Below are positions 21,639 through 29,217 of a stretch of DNA of 64,000 nucleotides, in pieces. The DNA lies in NCBI GenBank assembly GCA_964036045.1, contig OZ038388.1, positions 2,675,501 to 2,739,500 on the forward strand, read 5' to 3'. Positions within the stretch are counted from its first letter, which is position 1. Each line of letters begins with the position of its first letter. Below the pieces are notes generated by a model. The model saw only the letters and a program-made list of their open reading frames with translations, ran no database searches and had not been told where the DNA came from. Origin of the DNA: Eutreptiella sp. 'Long Island Sound 2002'. Its lineage: Eukaryota; Euglenozoa; Euglenophyceae; Eutreptiales; Eutreptiaceae. The position numbers and the translations under genes were made by a program.

Positions 21639-23560
21639 TCAGTCCCCCACCTCCCCTTTGAATCTCCACGGGGGGCGAATCATCTCCATCAGACCCATGT
21701 ACTTGGTGTCGACGGCTTTTTCCCACATCTCACAACGCCTTGCTGCTTCGGCAACGGCATGTTTCCGAGACTGGAAGCCTGTCTCCCTACTCAGGGGGTC
21801 GGCCGCGTTTCAAAGGGACGGCACCCTGAAGGACTCGACACTAACAGTACTCCAGCACCTTAGCCAAAACAGGCGCCGGAGTATTCGCTGCTGAGAATCG
21901 GCATGCACCGACGCCCTCAGCGCATTAATCTGAGACCTAGCTACGTTGCTGTCTGAACCCACACGAATTCTTTCAAAACCACGATAGGATGCCACCTTAA
22001 TGACGATGTACAACGCATACAGTTCCGCCTGCTGCAGGGAGTCCACCCAGGGCGGACACACCTCCGATCGATAGTAATCCCCCCCCCCAACAATCCCCAG
22101 TCGAAAATGTTTGCCCTCTGGAGCTGCATCCACGAACACCTCCCAGGCCCCTCGTCCACCAGGCCCTGGAGGGTCGCACCGCTGAGGGACACAGGAGAAT
22201 AGGAGCACCGTCGCCACCCCCTTGCAGACCCCCCTACCAAACACTCCCTTCCCACTCTGCAAACCTCGATATGCGCCCGCCAGGAAGGCGCCCAGACCCG
22301 CATTGGGCCTGCTCAGCCAGCACAGTTTACCCAGGAGGCGTTCCATAACCTTTGAGGGCAGGCGCCCCCCGCCCACCCCCCGGATCCACGCCCTGAAGGC
22401 ACCGACCAAGGCACCTACCGCATTGCTGATTGTCCCAGCCTTGGTGTCAATCTGCTTTCCAATAAAACTGAGTCTCTCAGTCGGATCCGGTTCGGACTTT
22501 GCCCCCACAATAAAACCCGCACGTCTCAGCCTGCGAATGCAGTCCCTCACAGCCCCCCGCAGACGACTCTTGCTCCTGCACGACAGTAAAATATCATCCA
22601 GATACACCCAACCCCGCACACCACGTCTCGACAAGGCCCCCCGGATAACAGAGGATACCAGCTTTTGGCATATCACTGGGCTATAGGCCCATCCGAATGG
22701 CAGCCTCGCATACCGGAAACGCCTACCCGACCGCCCCCCCACCACAAAAACACTGCGCCAGGCGGGGGGGAGGCGGATGCTCCAGTAAGCATTCTGCAGG
22801 TCCAGCTTTGCCAGAAAAACACGGCACCTGCCCCCCCCCACACGCCGAGGGCGCGCACGTCCCATCCAGTGGCGGATGGCCTCCAGCCTTGGCAGTCGGA
22901 ATTTCGGGGGCTTCCGGGGGTCGCTTGCGTTGACTCTCCGCGCATCAAGAATGGCTCGGCATTTGAGCGCATTCTTCCACGTAAGGAACATTTTTGCCGT
23001 CTCGGGGCGCTTTGTTCTGCGCAGTCCCTTAGTCTCAGTTCTGAGGGACTCCAGCATTGCATCCACGGGCCCCGACTTCCCCCCATGTGACTTTTCAATC
23101 CCCGCACTGTCCCCCCGTAACCGCCTCCGGTACACCCCCAGCAAGTCACGAGGGACCAAGCTGTTCCAGATCTTGTCTGACACTGTCACACATCCCGCTT
23201 CCCCCACCCCCCGAGCAGCCATGTCCTCGGTAACCACCCCCTCCTCGTCGCTGCTACTGTAGTATCCATCGTCCTCCTCGTCTAAGTCCCCCTCCCCAAC
23301 TTTTGTTAACACACTGCACAGCGTATCCAGACCCTCCTCCCCACACTCCAGCCTGAGCACCGCCTCACCCATCCCTGTAATGAGGTTACGCACCATCTCT
23401 TGCCTGTGCACCTTGACGCCCCGCATTTCGCTTATCGCCCTCGCCGCATCTCGCAACCGCCCTAGAAGCACTCGCACTCGGGGACACTGTCCTACCTCGT
23501 TTGCGTGCACCCTCACCCCCCTCAGGCGATCCCCCAGCAAGTCGGGAAGCTTCCCCGGCC
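21639..23560 (-). CDS. Reverse transcriptase–RNase H of the YR retrotransposon
   Basis: RT motifs read in order: FRLPRLEAIRHW; VFLAKLDLQNAYWSIRLPP (first catalytic Asp); YARLPFGWAYSPVICQKL; GWVYLDDILLS with the YLDD box at 22593–22604; and LSFIGKQIDT. RNase H follows: EVFVDAAPEGKHFRLGIVGG, QQAELYALYIVI, and RVGSDSNVARSQINALRA. The frame meets TGA at 21810–21812 after RVPSL. It then continues in the same frame with NAADPLSRE, the conserved closing motif of this RNase H type, to a TGA at 21639. The open frame overlaps the recombinase 3' end in another frame, so the start is uncertain and frameshifting is possible. The product copies the element RNA into DNA. Confidence 0.85.
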
Positions 23561-24507
23561 GCGAAGGCGATCTCCCGGCGTATCCATGACGGCCAGAAAG
23601 AGAGCGTAGAGCCCTGCTTCGTGCAGTAGCCCGGCTCTGCCCCCCCCCTCCCCCACACAGGCCATGGGATTTTTCCCGAGCGGGCAAACTTCCACCTGGG
23701 AGGGGCCTCGGTATACATCTGCGCGACTTTCGTTGACTTCCACCCCCCCCACAGCATAATTGTTGTGAGGGGTGCCCCCATTTTCCGGAGTTGCGCTGCC
23801 CCCATCCTACGGAAGCTATGCCACCGGACAGTCTTCTTTCCCTCCCCCCTCTCCAGCAGGCTGACCAACGTTTTCCCCAGCGCCTCCCTGGACTCGTGCC
23901 ACGCCCCTCTGTCGGGGTGGAATCCTTTGAGCGCTCTGAGTTTTGCCAGGAATTGCAACCATGCTCGCACCCAGGGCCCCACTTCCTGTCTCTGGACCCC
24001 CCTCCTGGACTTCGTTGCAAAAAATCGCAACCCCTCATCTTCCTGTCCCACCCCACCCCCCGCCTCGGAGCCCCGCAGGCAGTGTCCCACCGATATGCAC
24101 GCCAGCGCCACCGCCTCCCATTCTGCGAAGCTGGAGGCAGCCGCACACAGCCTCCACAAGTCCTCCAGTTGCGCCCACTCCTTCGCCTCCGCCCGCTGTT
24201 CTTTGCACCGCCGCTGGTCGATAGACATAACCAAGTACCAATCAGACTTCCGCACCACCGGGGCAAGCCACGCCATCTTTTCGGCCAGCCTCGCCGCAGC
24301 CAGAACGAGCTTTGCGGCGCTCTCTGACAGGTCGCCCTGCACAATCTGCATGAGCCTGGCCTCCAGTACACCCCGAGCACCGTCGCCTGGTCGCATCCGC
24401 TCCAGCCTTGCCAGTCGCCTGAGCTGCCGTAGATACCCGTCGAGGGTACCATCCTGCAGGCCCCGCACCGTAGTGGCATCAAAATTCGTCTCGTACTCAT
24501 CAGCCAT
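23386..24507 (-). CDS. Tyrosine recombinase of the YR retrotransposon
   Basis: The catalytic residues of the phage-integrase family are visible: Arg145 in CLRGSEA, the H-x-x-R box HSFRR (His230, Arg233), a WGGW segment at the usual second-His position, and the nucleophile Tyr265 in QMYTEAP. Numbering is from the ATG at 24507. The same frame is open upstream to a TGA at 24616 that ends gag, so the protein could be made by readthrough or start at this ATG. The C-terminal ~100 residues are Arg/Ser-rich and may bind DNA. It would integrate a circular DNA copy without a target duplication. It lies between gag and RT, not after RT. Confidence 0.85.
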   Translation of the reverse strand: MADEYETNFDATTVRGLQDGTLDGYLRQLRRLARLERMRPGDGARGVLEARLMQIVQGDLSESAAKLVLAAARLAEKMAWLAPVVRKSDWYLVMSIDQRRCKEQRAEAKEWAQLEDLWRLCAAASSFAEWEAVALACISVGHCLRGSEAGGGVGQEDEGLRFFATKSRRGVQRQEVGPWVRAWLQFLAKLRALKGFHPDRGAWHESREALGKTLVSLLERGEGKKTVRWHSFRRMGAAQLRKMGAPLTTIMLWGGWKSTKVAQMYTEAPPRWKFARSGKIPWPVWGRGGAEPGYCTKQGSTLSFWPSWIRREIAFAAGEASRLAGGSPEGGEGARKRGRTVSPSASASRAVARCGEGDKRNAGRQGAQARDGA

Positions 24508-24615
24508 CGCCGCCTCGAGTCTGTCGCGTGCTGCCGCCCACGGCCACTCGCGCTCGCTCTCCTCGTCGTCCTGCGTGCCCCCTGCAGCCCCGTCTCCAGC
24601 GTCATGGCTTCGCAG

Positions 24616-25806
24616 TCATTTCCTTCGGCCTTTACACCCGTGCTTCTCCCTGTCAAACCACCAATGGTGGCCACCACACTCCGGGCATGCCGTTTTTGGA
24701 GGGTTTTCGCAATTAACCCAGTCTCCTGTCTTCTTGCTGCGGAAGTGGCGCTTTCCATCTATCCATTTGAACTCCGGCTGACTTGTGCTCCCCTGCGTGC
24801 CACCTCTGCCTTTACGCTTTGAGTGGCGCCCCGATGAGCTGGAGCTTGCTGTAGATGAGGTATCAGACGCACTGTCGCTGCTACTGTCCGTGGACGACGA
24901 TTCCGAGTCGGAGGACATGCGCCTCCCTTTTCCCCTTCGAGACGACCGGCGCTCCTTCATCTCCTTCTTTTTCTCCTTGCGCCTCTGTTTTTTGGCCTTC
25001 TTCTTGTTCTTCTTTTTGACCTCCTTTATTTTTGCCTTGACCGCGTCCTTACCGGATTTGTCGCAATCAAGGAGCAATTGCCAGACATCGTCAATGATCG
25101 TGGACACCTCCGTCTCAGTCTCAGACTCCTCAGCCTCCATTAACCTTTCAACTAGGCGGCACAGTTTGACCGTCCACCGCGGTGCCCCAGGCCTCTTTCT
25201 CATCCACCTGGCATTTTTGAAGCTGGGCTCCTTATACGTCAGTTCTTCCTCCTCGCCTTCCTCAACGGCGGCCGGCCCCCCACCTCCTTCGCGATCATCG
25301 GCTCTGGCGCCCGCCTCCTCGTCCAGGGCCATGCCACTGTTGGTCTCGGGCTTTGCGCTCTTCCCCGGAGAGTGTCTCTCACCCTTGATCCCCACTCCTC
25401 CTCTCCTGTTCATCGATTTTCCAGGCGGCTTGGCGATCAAGTCGCAGACAGCGAACCCGACGGCCGCCTCTTCCGCAGACAGGCTGAACGCAGTCACCTC
25501 GACTCCCCAGGCAAGTGTCAACCCATACAGCAGCGCGTCGACGTACCGCTGCGGATCAGGGGATTGAAACGAGATCCCCAGCGTCTCATGGAAGGTCCTG
25601 GCCAGCTTCACCGCACTCCAGCCGACTCCGTCCCGAGACCATCCTGCCACGCCCGCCACCAGCACCTCTGTACGATGCTGAAGCGGGATCATACGGGCCA
25701 TCCAGGGCGTCTGAATCAGGTGGGCCCATGCTGTTGACTTTGCCGCGGGGTCCTCGTCTTTTAGACGTCTCCAGTCCCAAGCCCCATCATTTTTGGCCGA
25801 GCCCAT
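24616..25806 (-). CDS. Gag-like protein of the YR retrotransposon
   Basis: The 396-codon frame has an N-terminal globular part (residues 1–130), an acidic linker, and a Lys-rich coiled-coil-like basic block (about 260–300, EVKKKNKKKAKKQRRKEKK). A Ser-rich stretch follows, and the protein ends in a zinc-knuckle-like cluster, CPECGGHHWWFDREKHGC. Presumed role: packaging element RNA. It ends AAA TGA CTG, and the downstream frame continues in register into the tyrosine recombinase. Confidence 0.75.
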   Translation of the reverse strand: MGSAKNDGAWDWRRLKDEDPAAKSTAWAHLIQTPWMARMIPLQHRTEVLVAGVAGWSRDGVGWSAVKLARTFHETLGISFQSPDPQRYVDALLYGLTLAWGVEVTAFSLSAEEAAVGFAVCDLIAKPPGKSMNRRGGVGIKGERHSPGKSAKPETNSGMALDEEAGARADDREGGGGPAAVEEGEEEELTYKEPSFKNARWMRKRPGAPRWTVKLCRLVERLMEAEESETETEVSTIIDDVWQLLLDCDKSGKDAVKAKIKEVKKKNKKKAKKQRRKEKKKEMKERRSSRRGKGRRMSSDSESSSTDSSSDSASDTSSTASSSSSGRHSKRKGRGGTQGSTSQPEFKWIDGKRHFRSKKTGDWVNCENPPKTACPECGGHHWWFDREKHGCKGRRK

Positions 25807-25902
25807 TGGATGACCCGATGTACCCCCGCCTTAAATTATAAAAAGGCTAAGGAGGGGAGGAGGTAGGATGGGAAGCAGGTCCAGAGACAGGGGGGGGGGG
25901 GA

Positions 25903-25961
25903 GTGCTGGGGGCCCGGTGGCAGAACTTTCGTTACCCCGCTTCGCTATACTAACTGCAGTT
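25903..25961. repeat. 5' terminal repeat A1 of the YR retrotransposon
   Basis: A 59-bp sequence, GTGCTGGGGGCCCGGTGG through TAACTGCAGTT, matching 21465–21523 with one C/T difference and in the same orientation. It is followed by AAGCTAAGG of the host. Confidence 0.9.
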
Positions 25962-26198
25962 AAGCTAAGGAAAAGCAACATTCGTGATACCTGTCCCAAA
26001 CCCAATCTTCCTCCACGGCACAGGAGCCCAGTGTTTCCAGCAGTGCAAAAATTTTGCACTGCGCGCAAAGCCGTCCCCGATGTTGATTCGATGCAAATAT
26101 TTCAAATCCGATGAATGCGGTGAAATTATCATGAGAAATGAGGCCCTTTGTATTTGTCGAGGCGTTCAACTGCCATGTATGATCAAAATAGTGGCACA

Positions 26199-26930
26199 CT
26201 AGGCGACCACAACAAATGGCGTTCCCCACAGCAAGCAGTGCATGCTACGCTCGAGCTCTGCCTCCGAGAAGAGGGGCAGGAACTCGGCCCTGCGCTGCAC
26301 GATGCCGCACGCCAGCAGGGCCTGTCGCCAGCGCTCAGCCCAGGTCCCCAGCCGGGCGGGGATCCAGCGCCGCTTGGTCTGGCGGTCATAGAAACTGACC
26401 CAGCCCGGCTGGCTGACATTTGCCCTGCGGATACTGGCAGCCTCTCCGACCCGCAGACCGTGACAGGCACTGAAGACAGCTAGGGCGAGCACGGCCAGGT
26501 CCGTGTCGGTCCGCACTGCCGTGGCCATCGCCCTGAGCATGCCGAGGGTTCCCCAAACTTGCTGGCCAGGCTCGGAGTTGTATGCCCGTCCAGCCCCAGC
26601 CGCGATGGCCCAGTGGATGGGGCCCACCGTGGGCCGCAGGAGCTGGAGCTTTTCGGCCATGCGAACTGCCGATATGGTGCCGCGCAAAGCTGCTGAGGAC
26701 TTACCCATGGCCGCCAGGTGCGCCAGGTGCCGTGCAAGGGCGTCTGCACGCGACAGCTCTGCATACAGGAGCCCCGCGCGACCCACGCCCCTGAGCTCCC
26801 TCGCCCAAGCGAAAACCGTACTCTCCGCCCATCGCCGCAGTGCGAGGGCACGGGGCTCCGTTGCGAAGTCCGCAGCCCACAGGTCATAGACCCGCGTTGC
26901 AAGGCCATGGAGCTCGGCCGCTGTGCCCCT
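26199..26930 (-). pseudogene. Truncated tyrosine recombinase of a second YR retroelement
   Basis: The frame contains the N-terminal core-binding part (LARHLAHLAAMGKSSAALRG…AVRMAEKLQLL) and the first catalytic Arg in ACHGLRVGEAASIRR. It ends at about 26199, before any HxxR box or Tyr nucleophile. The first in-frame codon counted (26786) is GTG and the frame is open further upstream to about 26930. It differs clearly in sequence from the recombinase at 23.4–24.5 kb, so it belongs to another family. It cannot be active. Confidence 0.75.
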
Positions 26931-28250
26931 GCCCCCATCCCCCCCCCCCCCCCCGGGTTACCCAGGGGCGGCAGGTCGCCTGGCTGGGAGGGGGGCTCCC
27001 CCCCCTCAGCAAAAGGGCTGGGGGGGCGGGGGGCCCGCCTGAGGGGCCTGCTGCTGCTGGGTGGGCTGCTGCGCCCCAGTTGGGCAGGGGTGGAACGACC
27101 AGTGCATGCCGTTGCACCTCACGCACGGGTAGGGGGGGGGGCCACGCGCGTCATACGTGCGCCCGGTACTGAACGCCGTGTACAGGGTCTGGTCCCCGTG
27201 GACAGAGAACCCCCCTGCCGGGCGCCCCCGCGGTGCCTGCGGCTGAGCCACCTGCGACTGCCATTGCGGTTGCGACTGCTGGGAGGACTGGGACTGGGAT
27301 TGCTGGTTGTTGCACTCGCGCGCCCCGTGGCCGTGCAGCCCGCACTTGAAGCAGGCCCCAGGGGCCCCCGCCTTCGCGGCCTGCGGGGTTTGCTGCCGGG
27401 CCGGGAACTCGCCTTCCTGGATCCCAAGAGTCGGCCACAGGGCGGCCCACGTGCCGTCGGCCAGCGCAGTTGCCACCTCCGACTGACCGTAACCTGATCT
27501 CAGGAAAATGACGAGCGTCTCCACCAATTGACGCTGCCACGCATAGTGCAATTGCACGTTCGCAACGCGCTGCAACTTGTCCAGGGATAGCTGTGGTACC
27601 GAGGGGCCCCGCAGTTGCGCCAAACGGGCCTCAAGTACAGCGATCTCAGCCCGAACGGGGTCAGTGGTCTGCGGGCCCTGTCCACGCGGCGCCGCGCCCT
27701 GCGTGGGCGCCTGGGTCTGGGGTTCACATGACGCCATTCCCCAGCTACGACATCCAGCTTCCAGCGGGCGTGGGTTTCGTAAAGCCCCATCATCAGGAGC
27801 GCTTCATGCGGCTCCACCGACGGGGTAGCCCACGCTGTGGCGACATCCACACCTGCTTGGTCGAGGCCTCGGTGCATTAACTCCACGTGGTATTCACCAG
27901 CCCTCTTGGCAGCCGCATCATCGCCGAGGAAAGCCCGGAACGTGGCTGACACGTGGTCCCTCCATAGAGACCATCGCTCGTACGACTCACTGGCAGCCTG
28001 CGGCATGTCGACATCTCCTGCAAAGGCGCATTTAGTGCGCTTAGCGCGCGGCTGGTCTTGCGCAGGCCGTCCAGCGGGGGCTGCCGCGCCACCCAATGCC
28101 GCCTCGTAACCCGCTCCCGACGCCTCCTCAGCTTCGTGAACTAGCGACTCCAACTCATTTGGCGACGGGTGAGATGTGACACAAGAAGAGAGAAAACAAA
28201 AGACAAATACAACGGGATCTCGTCCCGAACTCAAAAGAACACTTCACTGC
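26201..28250 (-). mobile_element. 5' half of a second YR retrotransposon
   Basis: Gag-like frames (28234–27006) are followed on the same strand by a tyrosine recombinase that is cut off near 26200. No RT–RNase H, B-type repeat or 3' end follows. The truncation lies about 240 bp from the A1 end of the intact element. The gag-then-YR order repeats that of the neighbour. Confidence 0.65.
27006..28234 (-). CDS. Gag-like protein of the second YR retroelement (two overlapping frames)
   Basis: The first frame (28234 to about 27730) encodes a helical N-terminal part ending …ALLMMGLYETHARWKLDVV. A second, overlapping frame starts at ATG 27737 and runs to TGA at 27006. It carries helices (AEIAVLEARLAQL; LQRVANVQLHYAWQRQLVETLVIFL), a canonical zinc knuckle CFKCGLHGHGARECN, a Gln/Ser-rich linker and a second cysteine cluster CVRCNGMHWSFHPC. 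The frame change near 27735 may be a mutation or a programmed shift. Presumed role: RNA packaging. Confidence 0.6.
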
Positions 28251-28346
28251 AGAACAGGGGGGGGGGGGGTGGCAGGCTGGTACTGTCCCGAACTGTGGCA
28301 GGTCTGTCCCCTCACCCCCACCCTTGAGGCAAAACCTAGGTTATTG

Positions 28347-28613
28347 CTAACCTAAGACCAGGGGCCTTGGGGGGGGGGGGGAACTTGACTGTGTGTTGGG
28401 CAGCGGAGATGGAGGGCAGTCAGGTGGCGAGTCTGAACTTGAGATGGCAAAAGAGATGGACTCCATCTTGCATTGCCGATTCACCACTCTCCACCCATCC
28501 TGGTAGTATTCCAAGTGGAGGAGTCCGTCTTCAGCCGTCCCAACCACCGTGGCAGGAGGTCGCAGGCCATTGGAGCGGGTGTAGAACACCCTGTCCCCAA
28601 TACTGAGATCCAT
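28347..28613 (-). CDS. Small SH3/Tudor-like protein in a dispersed repeat
   Basis: An 88-codon frame. Residues 1–55 (MDLSIGDRVFYTRSNGLRPP, ATVVG, DGLLHLEYYQDGWRVVNRQC, KMESISF) look like a small five-stranded barrel, with the GDRVFY…ATVVG…LEY pattern seen in SH3- or chromo-like C-terminal domains of transposon integrases. The rest is Ser/Pro-rich and crosses a poly-G run. Copy 1 at 17072–16878 has the same start and then shifts frame. I do not know a characterised homologue. Translation is unproven. Confidence 0.4.
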   Translation of the reverse strand: MDLSIGDRVFYTRSNGLRPPATVVGTAEDGLLHLEYYQDGWRVVNRQCKMESISFAISSSDSPPDCPPSPLPNTQSSSPPPPRPLVLG

Positions 28614-28915
28614 GGAGAAAGTGGGCCTGAGAAATGAGGAGGGAAGTATGTGGTCCCGTAGCAGGCACCCTCAAAGTGTATCACCATATCAATCAACCGA
28701 GAAAAAGAGTAGATGTGGTGGAAATGGGAAAATAATGTGTGCAAAAAAGTAGAAATGGGTGAAACAGGGTGAACATCCAAAAATGCCAGATTCCCAATGC
28801 ATCGAAACCTACTATCAAACAACAATGATGCCCAAAGTACCACAAAGTATAGGTTTCTACTATGGCCAAACGCCCAAATAGTTGCACTGCGCGTGCACTA
28901 CGGTGAAGGTGCCCC
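28353..28915 (-). repeat. Dispersed repeat copy 2 (MITE-like, carries SH3-like ORF)
   Basis: Closely matches 16817–17385 and ends in the same style of terminus (GGGGGCACCTTCACCGTAG then TGCACGCGCAGTGCAA on the minus strand). This copy keeps the small reading frame open. Confidence 0.7.
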
Positions 28916-28925
28916 CTACGCAAGC

Positions 28926-29217
28926 GACCTCAAAAAATGGGGGGTACGGGACGCCTGCGCCTGCGCTTGATCTCACAACCTCTCTTCGGGGTGATTTCAC
29001 CACACTTCGGAACGGCGGAATTCTCCCTACAAAAGGCTCCCCTGCCGAAATCCACCCGCCCTTGTGTGGGGCGGAATTGCGGGCACGCCGCCGTGGGGGC
29101 GCGGTGGTGTGGTGTGGAGTGATGTGCTGTGCTGTGGTGTGCTGTGGTGTGGTGTGGTGCTGTGCAGTGCGGTGTGGTGCCCGGTGGTGTGCCTCGGTGT
29201 AATGGTGTAATGCAATG
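28926..29217. repeat. Dispersed short repeat and TGGTG-rich tract
   Basis: Bases 28926–29000 (with GCCTGCGCTTGATCT and CAACCTCTCTTCGG) resemble 38838–38913 and 38990–39030. A GTGGTGTGGTGTGCTGTGGTG-type tract follows at about 29100–29190. No gene. Confidence 0.5.

Larger units (their letters stand above)
21383..25961 (-). mobile_element. YR retrotransposon (DIRS/PAT/kangaroo type) with split direct repeats
   Basis: Read on the minus strand the element is A1 (25961–25903), gag, tyrosine recombinase, RT–RNase H, B1 (21580–21519), A2 (21523–21465), B2 (21444–21383). A1 and A2 are 59 bp with one difference, and B1 and B2 are 62 bp with one difference. A1…B1A2…B2 is the split-direct-repeat layout described for PAT and kangaroo elements. 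It fits integration of a circular DNA by the encoded recombinase. Both outer ends and the A2/B1 junction share CAGTT, the probable crossover core. The order gag–YR–RT–RH differs from DIRS-1, where YR follows RT. Two in-frame TGA codons interrupt coding. Confidence 0.88.

Noticed and set aside
24100-24758. Start of the 982-codon minus frame as part of the RT protein
   Set aside because: Its first ~350 codons are an Arg/Trp/Gly-rich out-of-frame reading of the recombinase gene. Only the part from about 23560 onward has RT–RNase H motifs.
23765-24781. 338-codon plus-strand frame
   Set aside because: Antisense to the tyrosine recombinase; Ser/Pro/Ala-rich with no domain.
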